A DNA stretch of 64,000 nt from the NCBI RefSeq assembly GCF_963576545.1, contig NW_026870417.1, forward strand, positions 62,001-126,000, in the 5' to 3' direction. Shown piece by piece: positions 9,729 through 22,861 of this stretch; position 1 is the stretch's first letter; each line of letters opens with the position of its first letter. The translations under genes and the position numbers were made by a program. A model generated the notes under the pieces. The model was not told where the DNA came from. It ran no database searches and saw only the letters and a list, made by a program, of their open reading frames with translations. Origin of the DNA: Limanda limanda (taxonomy: Eukaryota > Chordata > Actinopteri > Pleuronectiformes > Pleuronectidae).

Positions 9729-12700
9729 CAAGTCTCTCCGACCTTCACAAAAAAAGTTATTCAAGAATATCTCTTTCTCCTATGTGCTTTCATCCCTAAC
9801 CCTAACCCTAACCCTTCCGAAAGTCGGAGAAGCTCAAGGAAGGTACCGATCGATGCGCGCAACCCCATTTAGTGGGGGTAGAGCCTACTTGCAAGTCTCT
9901 CCGACCTTCACAAAAAAAGTTATTCAAGAATATCTCCTCAGATTTGGGGGAATTTCGTCGGTCGACCTCTTTCGAAGGTCGTACAAGCTCGGGGATGGTA
10001 CCAATCGATCCGCAGGACCCAAATTAGTCCAGATGCAACCACTTTCCAAGTCTCTCCGACCTTCACAAAAAAAGTTATTCAAGAATATCTCTTTCTCCTA
10101 TGTGCTTTCATCCCTAACCCTAACCCTAACCCTTCCGAAAGTCGGAGAAGCTCAAGGATGGTACCGATCGATGCGCGCTACCCCATTTAGTGGGGGTAGA
10201 GCCTACTTGCAAGTCTCTCCGACCTTCACAAAAAAAGTTATTCAAGAATATCTCTTTCTCCTATGTGCTTTCATCCCTAACCCTAACCCTAACCCTTCCG
10301 AAAGTCGGAGAAGCTCAAGGATGGTACCGATCGATGCGAGCTACCCCATTTAGTGGGGGTAGAGCCTACTTGCAAGTCTCTCCGACCTTCACAAAAAAAG
10401 TTATTCAAGAATATCTCTTTCTCCTATGTGCTTTCATCCCTAACCCTAACCCTTCCGAAAGTCGGAGAAGCTCAAGGATGGTACCGATCGATGCGCGTTA
10501 CCCCATTTAGTGGGGGTAGAGCCTACTTGCAAGTCTCTCCGACCTTCACAAAAAAAGTTATTCAAGAATATCTCTTTCTCCTATGTGCTTTCATCCCTAA
10601 CCCTAACCCTAACCCTTCCGAAAGTCGGAGAAGCTCAAGGATGGTACCGATCGATGCGCGCAACCCCATTTAGTGGGGGTAGAGCCTACTTGCAAGTCTC
10701 TCCGACCTTCACAAAAAAAGTTATTCAAGAATATCTCCTCAGATTTGGGGGAATTTCGTCGGTCGACCTCTTTCGAAGGTCGTACAAGCTCGGGGATGGT
10801 ACCAATCGATCCGCAGGACCCAAATTAGTCCAGATGCAACCACTTTCCAAGTCTCTCCGACCTTCACAAAAAAAGTTATTCAAGAATATCTCTTTCTCCT
10901 ATGTGCTTTCATCCCTAACCCTAACCCTAACCCTTCCGAAAGTCGGAGAAGCTCAAGGATGGTACCGATCGATGCGCGCTACCCCATTTAGTGGGGGTAG
11001 AGCCTACTTGCAAGTCTCTCCGACCTTCACAAAAAAAGTTATTCAAGAATATCTCTTTCTCCTATGTGCTTTCATCCCTAACCCTAACCCTAACCCTTCC
11101 GAAAGTCGGAGAAGCTCAAGGATGGTACCGATCGATGCGCGCTACCCCATTTAGTGGGGGTAGAGCCTACTTGCAAGTCTCTCCGACCTTCACAAAAAAA
11201 GTTATTCAAGAATATCTCTTTCTCCTATGTGCTTTCATCCCTAACCCTAACCCTAACCCTTCCGAAAGTCGGAGAAGCTCAAGGATGGTACCGATCGATG
11301 CGCGCAACCCCATTTAGTGGGGGTAGAGCCTACTTGCAAGTCTCTCCGACCTTCACAAAAAAAGTTATTCAAGAATATCTCCTCAGATTTGGGGGAATTT
11401 CGTCGGTCGACCTCTTTCGAAGGTCGTACAAGCTCGGGGATGGTACCAATCGATCCGCAGGACCCAAATTAGTCCAGATGCAACCACTTTCCAAGTCTCT
11501 CCGACCTTCACAAAAAAAGTTATTCAAGAATATCTCTTTCTCCTATGTGCTTTCATCCCTAACCCTAACCCTAACCCTTCCGAAAGTCGGAGAAGCTCAA
11601 GGATGGTACCGATCGATGCGTGCTACCCCATTTAGTGGGGGTAGAGCCTACTTGCAAGTCTCTCCGACCTTCACAAAAAAAGTTATTCAAGAATATCTCT
11701 TTCTCCTATGTGCTTTCATCCCTAACCCTAACCCTAACCCTTCCGAAAGTCGGAGAAGCTCAAGGATGGTACCGATCGATGCGCGCAACCCCATTTAGTG
11801 GGGGTAGAGCCTACTTGCAAGTCTCTCCGACCTTCAAAAAAAAAGTTATTCAAGAATATCTCCTCAGATTTGGGGGAATTTCGTCGGTCGACCTCTTTCG
11901 AAGGTCGTACAAGCTCGGGGATGGTACCAATCGATCCGCAGGACCCAAATTAGTCCAGATGCAACCACTTTCCAAGTCTCTCCGACCTTCACAAAAAAAG
12001 TTATTCAAGAATATCTCTTTCTCCTATGTGCTTTCATCCCTAACCCTAACCCTAACCCTTCCGAAAGTCGGAGAAGCTCAAGGATGGTACCGATCGATGT
12101 GCGCAACCCCATTTAGTGGGGGTAGAGCCTACTTGCAAGTCTCTCCGACCTTCACAAAAAAAGTTATTCAAGAATATCTCCTCAGATTTGGGGGAATTTC
12201 GTCGGTCGACCTCTTCCGAAGGTCGTACAAGCTCGGGGATGGTACCAATCGATCCGCAGGACCCAAATTAGTCCAGATGCAACCACTTTCCAAGTCTCTC
12301 CGACCTTCACAAAAAAAGTTATTCAAGAATATCTCTTTCTCCTATGTGCTTTCATCCCTAACCCTAACCCTAACCCTTCCGAAAGTCGGAGAAGCTCAAG
12401 GATGGTACCGATCGATGCGCGCTACCCCATTTAGTGGGGGTAGAGCCTACTTGCAAGTCTCTCCGACCTTCACAAAAAAAGTTATTCAAGAATATCTCTT
12501 TCTCCTATGTGCTTACATCCCTAACCCTAACCCTAACCCTTCCGAAAGTCGGAGAAGCTCAAGGATGGTACCGATCGATGCGCGCAACCCCATTTAGTGG
12601 GGGTAGAGCCTACTTGCAAGTCTCTCCGACCTTCACAAAAAAAGTTATTCAAGAATATCTCCTCAGATTTGGGGGAATTTCGTCGGTCGACCTCTTTCGA

Positions 12701-13415
12701 AGGTCGTACAAGCTCGGGGATGGTACCAATCGATCCGCAGGACCCAAATTAGTCCAGATGCAACCACTTTCCAAGTCTCTCCGACCTTCACAAAAAAAGT
12801 TATTCAAGAATATCTCTTTCTCCTATGTGCTTTCATCCCTAACCCTAACCCTAACCCTTCCGAAAGTCGGAGAAGCTCAAGGATGGTACCGATCGATGCG
12901 CGCTACACCATTTAGTGGGGGTAGAGCCTACTTGCAAGTCTCTCCGACCTTCACAAAAAAAGTTATTCAAGAATATCTCTTTCTCCTATGTGCTTTCATC
13001 CCTAACCCTAACCCTAACCCTTCCGAAAGTCGGAGAAGCTCAAGGATGGTACCGATCGATGCGCGCTACCCCATTTAGTGGGGGTAGAGCCTACTTGCAA
13101 GTCTCTCCGACCTTCACAAAAAAAGTTATTCAAGAATATCTCCTCAGATTTGGGGGAATTTCGTCGGTCGACCTCTTCCGAAGGTCGTACAAGCTCGGGG
13201 ATGGTACCAATCGATCCGCAGGACCCAAATTAGTCCAGATGCAACCACTTTCCAAGTCTCTCCGACCTTCACAAAAAAAGTTATTCAAGAATATCTCTTT
13301 CTCCTATGTGCTTTCATCCCTAACCCTAACCCTAACCCTTCCGAAAGTCGGAGAAGCTCAAGAATGGTACCGATCGATGCGCGCTACCCCATTTAGTGGG
13401 GGTAGAGCCTACTTG
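9729..13415 (+). repeat. 3,687-bp HOR copy of the 3-kb family (long form)
   Basis: Twenty-three monomers (16 A, 7 B). It starts after the GGAAGGTACC A near 9838 and includes the GCGAGCTACC A (near 10336), the GCGCGTTACC A (near 10496, in the series also found near 14190, 17226 and 20104), a two-hexamer A at 10438, and an A head with TTCAAAAAAAAAG (near 11835). Confidence 0.8.
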
Positions 13416-16400
13416 CAAGTCTCTCCGACCTTCACAAAAAAAGTTATTCAAGAATATCTCTTTCTCCTATGTGCTTTCATCCCTAACCCTAACCCTAACC
13501 CTTCCGAAAGTCGGAGAAGCTCAAAGTAGGTACCGATCGATGCGCGCAACCCCATTTAGTGGGGGTAGAGCCTACTTACAAGTCTCTCCGACCTTCACAA
13601 AAAAAGTTATTCAAGAATATCTCCTCAGATTTGGGGGAATTTCGTCGGTCGACCTCTTTCGAAGGTCGTACAAGCTCGGGGATGGTACCAATCGATCCGC
13701 AGGACCCAAATTAGTCCAGATGCAACCACTTTCCAAGTCTCTCCGACCTTCACAAAAAAAGTTATTCAAGAATATCTCTTTCTCCTATGTGCTTTCATCC
13801 CTAACCCTAACCCTAACCCTTCCGAAAGTCGGAGAAGCTCAAGGATGGTACCGATCGATGCGCGCTACCCCATTTAGTGGGGGTAGAGCCTACTTGCAAG
13901 TCTCTCCGACCTTCACAAAAAAAGTTATTCAAGAATATCTCTTTCTCCTATGTGCTTTCATCCCTAACCCTAACCCTAACCCTTCCGAAAGTCGGAGAAG
14001 CTCAAGGATGGTACCGATCGATGCGAGCTACCCCATTTAGTGGGGGTAGAGCCTACTTGCAAGTCTCTCCGACCTTCACAAAAAAAGTTATTCAAGAATA
14101 TCTCTTTCTCCTATGTGCTTTCATCCCTAACCCTAACCCTAACCCTTCCGAAAGTCGGAGAAGCTCAAGGATGGTACCGATCGATGCGCGTTACCCCATT
14201 TAGTGGGGGTAGAGCCTACTTGCAAGTCTCTCCGACCTTCACAAAAAAAGTTATTCAAGAATATCTCTTTCTCCTATGTGCTTTCATCCCTAACCCTAAC
14301 CCTAACCCTTCCGAAAGTCGGAGAAGCTCAAGGATGGTACCGATCGATGCGCGCAACCCCATTTAGTGGGGGTAGAGCCTACTTGCAAGTCTCTCCGACC
14401 TTCACAAAAAAAGTTATTCAAGAATATCTCCTCAGATTTGGGGGAATTTCGTCGGTCGACCTCTTTCGAAGGTCGTACAAGCTCGGGGATGGTACCAATC
14501 GATCCGCAGGACCCAAATTAGTCCAGATGCAACCACTTTCCAAGTCTCTCCGACCTTCACAAAAAAAGTTATTCAAGAATATCTCTTTCTCCTATGTGCT
14601 TTCATCCCTAACCCTAACCCTAACCCTTCCGAAAGTCGGAGAAGCTCAAGGATGGTACCGATCGATGCGCGCTACCCCATTTAGTGGGGGTAGAGCCTAC
14701 TTGCAAGTCTCTCCGACCTTCACAAAAAAAGTTATTCAAGAATATCTCTTTCTCCTATGTGCTTTCATCCCTAACCCTAACCCTAACCCTTCCGAAAGTC
14801 GGAGAAGCTCAAGGATGGTACCGATCGATGCGCGCAACCCCATTTAGTGGGGGTAGAGCCTACTTGCAAGTCTCTCCGACCTTCAAAAAAAAAGTTATTC
14901 AAGAATATCTCCTCAGATTTGGGGGAATTTCGTCGGTCGACCTCTTTCGAAGGTCGTACAAGCTCGGGGATGGTACCAATCGATCCGCAGGACCCAAATT
15001 AGTCCAGATGCAACCACTTTCCAAGTCTCTCCGACCTTCACAAAAAAAGTTATTCAAGAATATCTCTTTCTCCTATGTGCTTTCATCCCTAACCCTAACC
15101 CTAACCCTTCCGAAAGTCGGAGAAGCTCAAGGATGGTACCGATCGATGCGCGCTACCCCATTTAGTGGGGGTAGAGCCTACTTGCAAGTCTCTCCGACCT
15201 TCACAAAAAAAGTTATTCAAGAATATCTCTTTCTCCTATGTGCTTTCATCCCTAACCCTAACCCTTCCGAAAGTCGGAGAAGCTCAAGGATGGTACCGAT
15301 CGATGCGCGCAACCCCATTTAGTGGGGGTAGAGCCTACTTGCAAGTCTCTCCGACCTTCACAAAAAAAGTTATTCAAGAATATCTCCTCAGATTTGGGGG
15401 AATTTCGTCGGTCGACCTCTTTCGAAGGTCGTACAAGCTCGGGGATGGTACCAATCGATCCGCAGGACCCAAATTAGTCCAGATGCAACCACTTTCCAAG
15501 TCTCTCCGACCTTCACAAAAAAAGTTATTCAAGAATATCTCTTTCTCCTATGTGCTTTCATCCCTAACCCTAACCCTAACCCTTCCGAAAGTCGGAGAAG
15601 CTCAAGAATGGTACCGATCGATGCGCGCTACCCCATTTAGTGGGGGTAGAGCCTACTTGCAAGTCTCTCCGACCTTCACAAAAAAAGTTATTCAAGAATA
15701 TCTCTTTCTCCTATGTGCTTTCATCCCTAACCCTAACCCTAACCCTTCCGAAAGTCGGAGAAGCTCAAGGATGGTACCGATCGATGCGCGCAACCCCATT
15801 TAGTGGGGGTAGAGCCTACTTGCAAGTCTCTCCGACCTTCACAAAAAAAGTTATTCAAGAATATCTCCTCAGATTTGGGGGAATTTCGTCGGTCGACCTC
15901 TTCCGAAGGTCGTACAAGCTCGGGGATGGTACCAATCGATCCGCAGGACCCAAATTAGTCCAGATGCAACCACTTTCCAAGTCTCTCCGACCTTCACAAA
16001 AAAAGTTATTCAAGAATATCTCTTTCTCCTATGTGCTTTCATCCCTAACCCTAACCCTTCCGAAAGTTGGAGAAGCTCAAGGATGGTACCGATCGATGCG
16101 CGCAACCCCATTTAGTGGGGGTAGAGCCTACTTGCAAGTCTCTCCGACCTTCACAAAAAAAGTTATTCAAGAATATCTCCTCAGATTTGGGGGAATTTCG
16201 TCGGTCGACCTCTTCCGAAGGTCGTACAAGCTCGGGGATGGTACCAATCGATCCGCAGGACCCAAATTAGTCCAGATGCAACCACTTTCCAAGTCTCTCC
16301 GACCTTCACAAAAAAAGTTATTCAAGAATATCTCTTTCTCCTATGTGCTTTCATCCCTAACCCTAACCCTAACCCTTCCGAAAGTCGGAGAAGCTCAAGA

Positions 16401-16452
16401 ATGGTACCGATCGATGCGCGCTACCCCATTTAGTGGGGGTAGAGCCTACTTG
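13416..16452 (+). repeat. 3,037-bp HOR copy (19 monomers)
   Basis: Thirteen A and six B in the order ABA, A, A, ABA, ABA, ABA, ABABA (nominal 3,049 bp, less two 6-bp telomeric losses at 15250 and 16043). It opens just after an A pair whose KpnI-proximal hexamers are GAATGG and AGTAGG. CTACTTACAAGTC near 13576, GCGAGCTACC near 14024 and TTCAAAAAAAAAG near 14884 recur about 3,037 bp downstream. Confidence 0.88.
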
Positions 16453-19400
16453 CAAGTCTCTCCGACCTTCACAAAAAAAGTTATTCAAGAATATCTCTTT
16501 CTCCTATGTGCTTTCATCCCTAACCCTAACCCTAACCCTTCCGAAAGTCGGAGAAGCTCAAGGAAGGTACCGATCGATGCGCGCAACCCCATTTAGTGGG
16601 GGTAGAGCCTACTTACAAGTCTCTCCGACCTTCACAAAAAAAGTTATTCAAGAATATCTCCTCAGATTTGGGGGAATTTCGTCGGTCGACCTCTTTCGAA
16701 GGTCGTACAAGCTCGGGGATGGTACCAATCGATCCGCAGGACCCAAATTAGTCCAGATGCAACCACTTTCCAAGTCTCTCCGACCTTCACAAAAAAAGTT
16801 ATTCAAGAATATCTCTTTCTCCTATGTGCTTTCATCCCTAACCCTAACCCTAACCCTTCCGAAAGTCGGAGAAGCTCAAGGATGGTACCGATCGATGCGC
16901 GCTACCCCATTTAGTGGGGGTAGAGCCTACTTGCAAGTCTCTCCGACCTTCACAAAAAAAGTTATTCAAGAATATCTCTTTCTCCTATGTGCTTTCATCC
17001 CTAACCCTAACCCTAACCCTTCCGAAAGTCGGAGAAGCTCAAGGATGGTACCGATCGATGCGAGCTACCCCATTTAGTGGGGGTAGAGCCTACTTGCAAG
17101 TCTCTCCGACCTTCACAAAAAAAGTTATTCAAGAATATCTCTTACTCCTATGTGCTTTCATCCCTAACCCTAACCCTAACCCTTCCGAAAGTCGGAGAAG
17201 CTCAAGGATGGTACCGATCGATGCGCGTTACCCCATTTAGTGGGGGTAGAGCCTACTTGCAAGTCTCTCCGACCTTCACAAAAAAAGTTATTCAAGAATA
17301 TCTCTTTCTCCTATGTGCTTTCATCCCTAACCCTAACCCTAACCCTTCCGAAAGTCGGAGAAGCTCAAGGATGGTACCGATCGATGTGCGCAACCCCATT
17401 TAGTGGGGGTAGAGCCTACTTGCAAGTCTCTCCGACCTTCACAAAAAAAGTTATTCAAGAATATCTCCTCAGATTTGGGGGAATTTCGTCGGTCGACCTC
17501 TTTCGAAGGTCGTACAAGCTCGGGGATGGTACCAATCGATCCGCAGGACCCAAATTAGTCCAGATGCAACCACTTTCCAAGTCTCTCCGACCTTCACAAA
17601 AAAAGTTATTCAAGAATATCTCTTTCTCCTATGTGCTTTCATCCCTAACCCTAACCCTAACCCTTCCGAAAGTCGGAGAAGCTCAAGGATGGTACCGATC
17701 GATGCGCGCTACCCCATTTAGTGGGGGTAGAGCCTACTTGCAAGTCTCTCCGACCTTCACAAAAAAGTTATTCAAGAATATCTCTTTCTCCTATGTGCTT
17801 TCATCCCTAACCCTAACCCTAACCCTTCCGAAAGTCGGAGAAGCTCAAGGATGGTACCGATCGATGCGCGCAACCCCATTTAGTGGGGGTAGAGCCTACT
17901 TGCAAGTCTCTCCGACCTTCAAAAAAAAAGTTATTCAAGAATATCTCCTCAGATTTGGGGGAATTTCGTCGGTCGACCTCTTTCGAAGGTCGTACAAGCT
18001 CGGGGATGGTACCAATCGATCCGCAGGACCCAAATTAGTCCAGATGCAACCACTTTCCAAGTCTCTCCGACCTTCACAAAAAAAGTTATTCAAGAATATC
18101 TCTTTCTCCTATGTGCTTTCATCCCTAACCCTAACCCTAACCCTTCCGAAAGTCGGAGAAGCTCAAAGTTGGTACCGATCGATGCGCGCTACCCCATTTA
18201 GTGGGGGTAGAGCCTACTTGCAAGTCTCTCCGACCTTCACAAAAAAAGTTATTCAAGAATATCTCTTTCTCCTATGTGCTTTCATCCCTAACCCTAACCC
18301 TAACCCTTCCGAAAGTCGGAGAAGCTCAAGGATGGTACCGATCGATGCGCGCAACCCCATTTAGTGGGGGTAGAGCCTACTTGCAAGTCTCTCCGACCTT
18401 CACAAAAAAAGTTATTCAAGAATATCTCCTCAGATTTGGGGGAATTTCGTCGGTCGACCTCTTTCGAAGGTCGTACAAGCTCGGGGATGGTACCAATCGA
18501 TCCGCAGGACCCAAATTAGTCCAGATGCAACCACTTTCCAAGTCTCTCCGACCTTCACAAAAAAAGTTATTCAAGAATATCTCTTTCTCCTATGTGCTTT
18601 CATCCCTAACCCTAACCCTAACCCTTCCGAAAGTCGGAGAAGCTCAAGAATGGTACCGATCGATGCGCGCTACCCCATTTAGTGGGGGTAGAGCCTACTT
18701 GCAAGTCTCTCCGACCTTCACAAAAAAAGTTATTCAAGAATATCTCTTTCTCCTATGTGCTTTCATCCCTAACCCTAACCCTAACCCTTCCGAAAGTCGG
18801 AGAAGCTCAAGGATGGTACCGATCGATGCGCGCAACCCCATTTAGTGGGGGTAGAGCCTACTTGCAAGTCTCTCCGACCTTCAAAAAAAAAGTTATTCAA
18901 GAATATCTCCTCAGATTTGGGGGAATTTCGTCGGTCGACCTCTTCCGAAGGTCGTACAAGCTCGGGGATGGTACCAATCGATCCGCAGGACCCAAATTAG
19001 TCCAGATGCAACCACTTTCCAAGTCTCTCCGACCTTCACAAAAAAAGTTATTCAAGAATATCTCTTTCTCCTATGTGCTTTCATCCCTAACCCTAACCCT
19101 TCCGAAAGTCGGAGAAGCTCAAGGATGGTACCGATCGATGCGCGCAACCCCATTTAGTGGGGGTAGAGCCTACTTGCAAGTCTCTCCGACCTTCACAAAA
19201 AAAGTTATTCAAGAATATCTCCTCAGATTTGGGGGAATTTCGTCGGTCGACCTCTTCCGAAGGTCGTACAAGCTCGGGGATGGTACCAATCGATCCGCAG
19301 GACCCAAATTAGTCCAGATGCAACCACTTTCCAAGTCTCTCCGACCTTCACAAAAAAAGTTATTCAAGAATATCTCTTTCTCCTATGTGCTTTCATCCCT

Positions 19401-19494
19401 AACCCTAACCCTAACCCTTCCGAAAGTCGGAGAAGCTCAAGAATGGTACCGATCGATGCGCGCTACCCCATTTAGTGGGGGTAGAGCCTACTTG
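16453..19494 (+). repeat. 3,042-bp HOR copy (19 monomers)
   Basis: Same 13 A + 6 B order as the preceding copy. The length differs because it has only one two-hexamer A (19085) and one 162-bp A with a poly-A deletion (17741-17902). Shared markers: CTACTTACAAGTC near 16612, GCGAGCTACC near 17061, GCGCGTTACC near 17226, TTCAAAAAAAAAG near 17920. Private changes include CTTACTCC near 17142 and AAAGTTGG near 18165. Confidence 0.88.
17741..17902 (+). repeat. A monomer with 1-bp poly-A deletion (162 bp)
   Basis: The second of only two such monomers in the window: the poly-A run is six bases (17761-17766). It sits in a run of two A monomers, the same local setting as the deletion near 8313, so the two may share ancestry rather than being independent slips. 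Confidence 0.9.
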
Positions 19495-22400
19495 CAAGTC
19501 TCTCCGACCTTCACAAAAAAAGTTATTCAAGAATATCTCTTTCTCCTATGTGCTTTCATCCCTAACCCTAACCCTAACCCTTCCGAAAGTCGGAGAAGCT
19601 CAAGGAAGGTACCGATCGATGCGCGCAACCCCATTTAGTGGGGGTAGAGCCTACTTACAAGTCTCTCCGACCTTCACAAAAAAAGTTATTCAAGAATATC
19701 TCCTCAGATTTGGGGGAATTTCGTCGGTCGACCTCTTTCGAAGGTCGTACAAGCTCGGGAATGGTACCAATCGATCCGCAGGACCCAAATTAGTCCAGAT
19801 GCAACCACTTTCCAAGTCTCTCCGACCTTCACAAAAAAAGTTATTCAAGAATATCTCTTTCTCCTATGTGCTTTCATCCCTAACCCTAACCCTAACCCTT
19901 CCGAAAGTCGGAGAAGCTCAAGGATGGTACCGATCGATGCGCGCTACCCCATTTAGTGGGGGTAGAGCCTACTTGCAAGTCTCTCCGACCTTCACAAAAA
20001 AAGTTATTCAAGAATATCTCTTTCTCCTATGTGCTTTCATCCCTAACCCTAACCCTAACCCTTCCGAAAGTCGGAGAAGCTCAAGGATGGTACCGATCGA
20101 TGCGCGTTACCCCATTTAGTGGGGGTAGAGCCTACTTGCAAGTCTCTCCGACCTTCACAAAAAAAGTTATTCAAGAATATCTCTTTCTCCTATGTGCTTT
20201 CATCCCTAACCCTAACCCTAACCCTTCCGAAAGTCGGAGAAGCTCAAGGATGGTACCGATCGATGCGCGCAACCCCATTTAGTGGGGGTAGAGCCTACTT
20301 GCAAGTCTCTCCGACCTTCACAAAAAAGGTTATTCAAGAATATCTCCTCAGATTTGGGGGAATTTCGTCGGTCGACCTCTTTCGAAGGTCGTACAAGCTC
20401 GGGGATGGTACCAATCGATCCGCAGGACCCAAATTAGTCCAGATGCAACCACTTTCCAAGTCTCTCCGACCTTCACAAAAAAAGTTATTCAAGAATATCT
20501 CTTTCTCCTATGTGCTTTCATCCCTAACCCTAACCCTAACCCTTCCGAAAGTCGGAGAAGCTCAAGGAATGTACCGATCGATGCGCGCTACCCCATTTAG
20601 TGGGGGTAGAGCCTACTTGCAAGTCTCTCCGACCTTCACAAAAAAAGTTATTCAAGAATATCTCTTTCTCCTATGTGCTTTCATCCCTAACCCTAACCCT
20701 AACCCTTCCGAAAGTCGGAGAAGCTCAAGGATGGTACCGATCGATGCGCGCAACCCCATTTAGTGGGGGTAGAGCCTACTTGCAAGTCTCTCCGACCTTC
20801 AAAAAAAAAGTTATTCAAGAATATCTCCTCAGATTTGGGGGAATTTCGTCGGTCGACCTCTTTCGAAGGTCGTACAAGCTCGGGGATGGTACCAATCGAT
20901 CCGCAGGACCCAAATTAGTCCAGATGCAACCACTTTCCAAGTCTCTCCGACCTTCACAAAAAAAGTTATTCAAGAATATCTCTTTCTCCTATTTGCTTTC
21001 ATCCCTAACCCTAACCCTAACCCTTCCGAAAGTCGGAGAAGCTCAAGGATGGTACCGATCGATGCGCGCTACCCCATTTAGTGGGGGTAGAGCCTACTTG
21101 CAAGTCTCTCCGACCTTCACAAAAAAAGTTATTCAAGAATATCTCTTTCTCCTATGTGCTTTCATCCCTAACCCTAACCCTAACCCTTCCGAAAGTCGGA
21201 AAAGCTCAAGGATGGTACCGATCGATGCGCGCAACCCCATTTAGTGGGGGTAGAGCCTACTTGCAAGTCTCTCCGACCTTCACAAAAAAAGTTATTCAAG
21301 AATATCTCCTCAGATTTGGGGGAATTTCGTCGGTCGACCTCTTCCGAAGGTCGTACAAGCTCGGGGATGGTACCAATCGATCCGCAGGACCCAAATTAGT
21401 CCAGATGCAACCACTTTCCAAGTCTCTCCGACCTTCACAAAAAAAGTTATTCAAGAATATCTCTTTCTCCTATGTGCTTTCATCCCTAACCCTAACCCTA
21501 ACCCTTCCGAAAGTCGGAGAAGCTCAAGGATGGTACCGATCGATGCGCGCAACCCCATTTAGTGGGGGTAGAGCCTACTTGCAAGTCTCTCCGACCTTCA
21601 CAAAAAAAGTTATTCAAGAATATCTCCTCAGATTTGGGGGAATTTCGTCGGTCGACCTCTTCCGAAGGTCGTACAAGCTCGGGGATGGTACCAATCGATC
21701 CGCAGGACCCAAATTAGTCCAGATGCAACCACTTTTCAAGTCTCTCCGACCTTCACAAAAAAAGTTATTCAAGAATATCTCTTTCTCCTATGTGCTTTCA
21801 TCCCTAACCCTAACCCTAACCCTTCCGAAAGTCGGAGAAGCTCAAGGATGGTACCGATCGATGCGCGCTACCCCATTTAGTGGGGGTAGAGCCTACTTGC
21901 AAGTCTCTCCGACCTTCACAAAAAAAGTAATTCAAGAATATCTCTTTCTCCTATGTGCTTACATCCCTAACCCTAACCCTAACCCTTCCGAAAGTCGGAG
22001 AAGCTCAAGGATGGTACCGATCGATGCGCGCAACCCCATTTAGTGGGGGTAGAGCCTACTTGCAAGTCTCTCCGACCTTCACAAAAAAAGTTATTCAAGA
22101 ATATCTCCTCAGATTTGGGGGAATTTCGTCGGTCGACCTCTTTCGAAGGTCGTACAAGCTCGGGGATGGTACCAATCGATCCGCAGGACCCAAATTAGTC
22201 CAGATGCAACCACTTTCCAAGTCTCTCCGACCTTCACAAAAAAAGTTATTCAAGAATATCTCTTTCTCCTATGTGCTTTCATCCCTAACCCTAACCCTAA
22301 CCCTTCCGAAAGTCGGAGAAGCTCAAGGATGGTACCGATCGATGTGCGCTACACCATTTAGTGGGGGTAGAGCCTACTTGCAAGTCTCTCCGACCTTCAC

Positions 22401-22861
22401 AAAAAAAGTTATTCAAGAATATCTCTTTCTCCTATGTGCTTTCATCCCTAACCCTAACCCTAACCCTTCCGAAAGTCGGAGAAGCTCAAGGATGGTACCG
22501 ATCGATGCGCGCTACCCCATTTAGTGGGGGTAGAGCCTACTTGCAAGTCTCTCCGACCTTCACAAAAAAAGTTATTCAAGAATATCTCCTCAGATTTGGG
22601 GGAATTTCGTCGGTCGACCTCTTCCGAAGGTCGTACAAGCTCGGGGATGGTACCAATCGATCCGCAGGACCCAAATTAGTCCAGATGCAACCACTTTCCA
22701 AGTCTCTCCGACCTTCACAAAAAAAGTTATTCAAGAATATCTCTTTCTCCTATGTGCTTTCATCCCTAACCCTAACCCTAACCCTTCCGAAAGTCGGAGA
22801 AGCTCAAGAATGGTACCGATCGATGCGCGCTACCCCATTTAGTGGGGGTAGAGCCTACTTG
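19495..22861 (+). repeat. 3,367-bp HOR copy of the 3-kb family
   Basis: Twenty-one standard-length monomers (14 A, 7 B), ordered ABA, A, ABA, ABA, ABABA, ABA, ABA. It keeps the family markers CTACTTACAAGTC (near 19655), GCGCGTTACC (near 20104) and TTCAAAAAAAAAG (near 20802). Several private changes are present: GGAATGTACC near 20570, ATTTGC near 20993, AAGTAATTC near 21926 and ACTTTTCAAG near 21733. Confidence 0.85.

Noticed and set aside
13513..13530. Frame-ending mutation AAAGTAGG as a pseudogene scar
   Set aside because: There is no gene to break. It is one of several variants of the hexamer before the KpnI site.
16067..16270. Short ATG-initiated frame of 67 codons in a third phase
   Set aside because: Created by a single C to T change (GTTGGAG near 16069) in one monomer. 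No reason to think it is translated.
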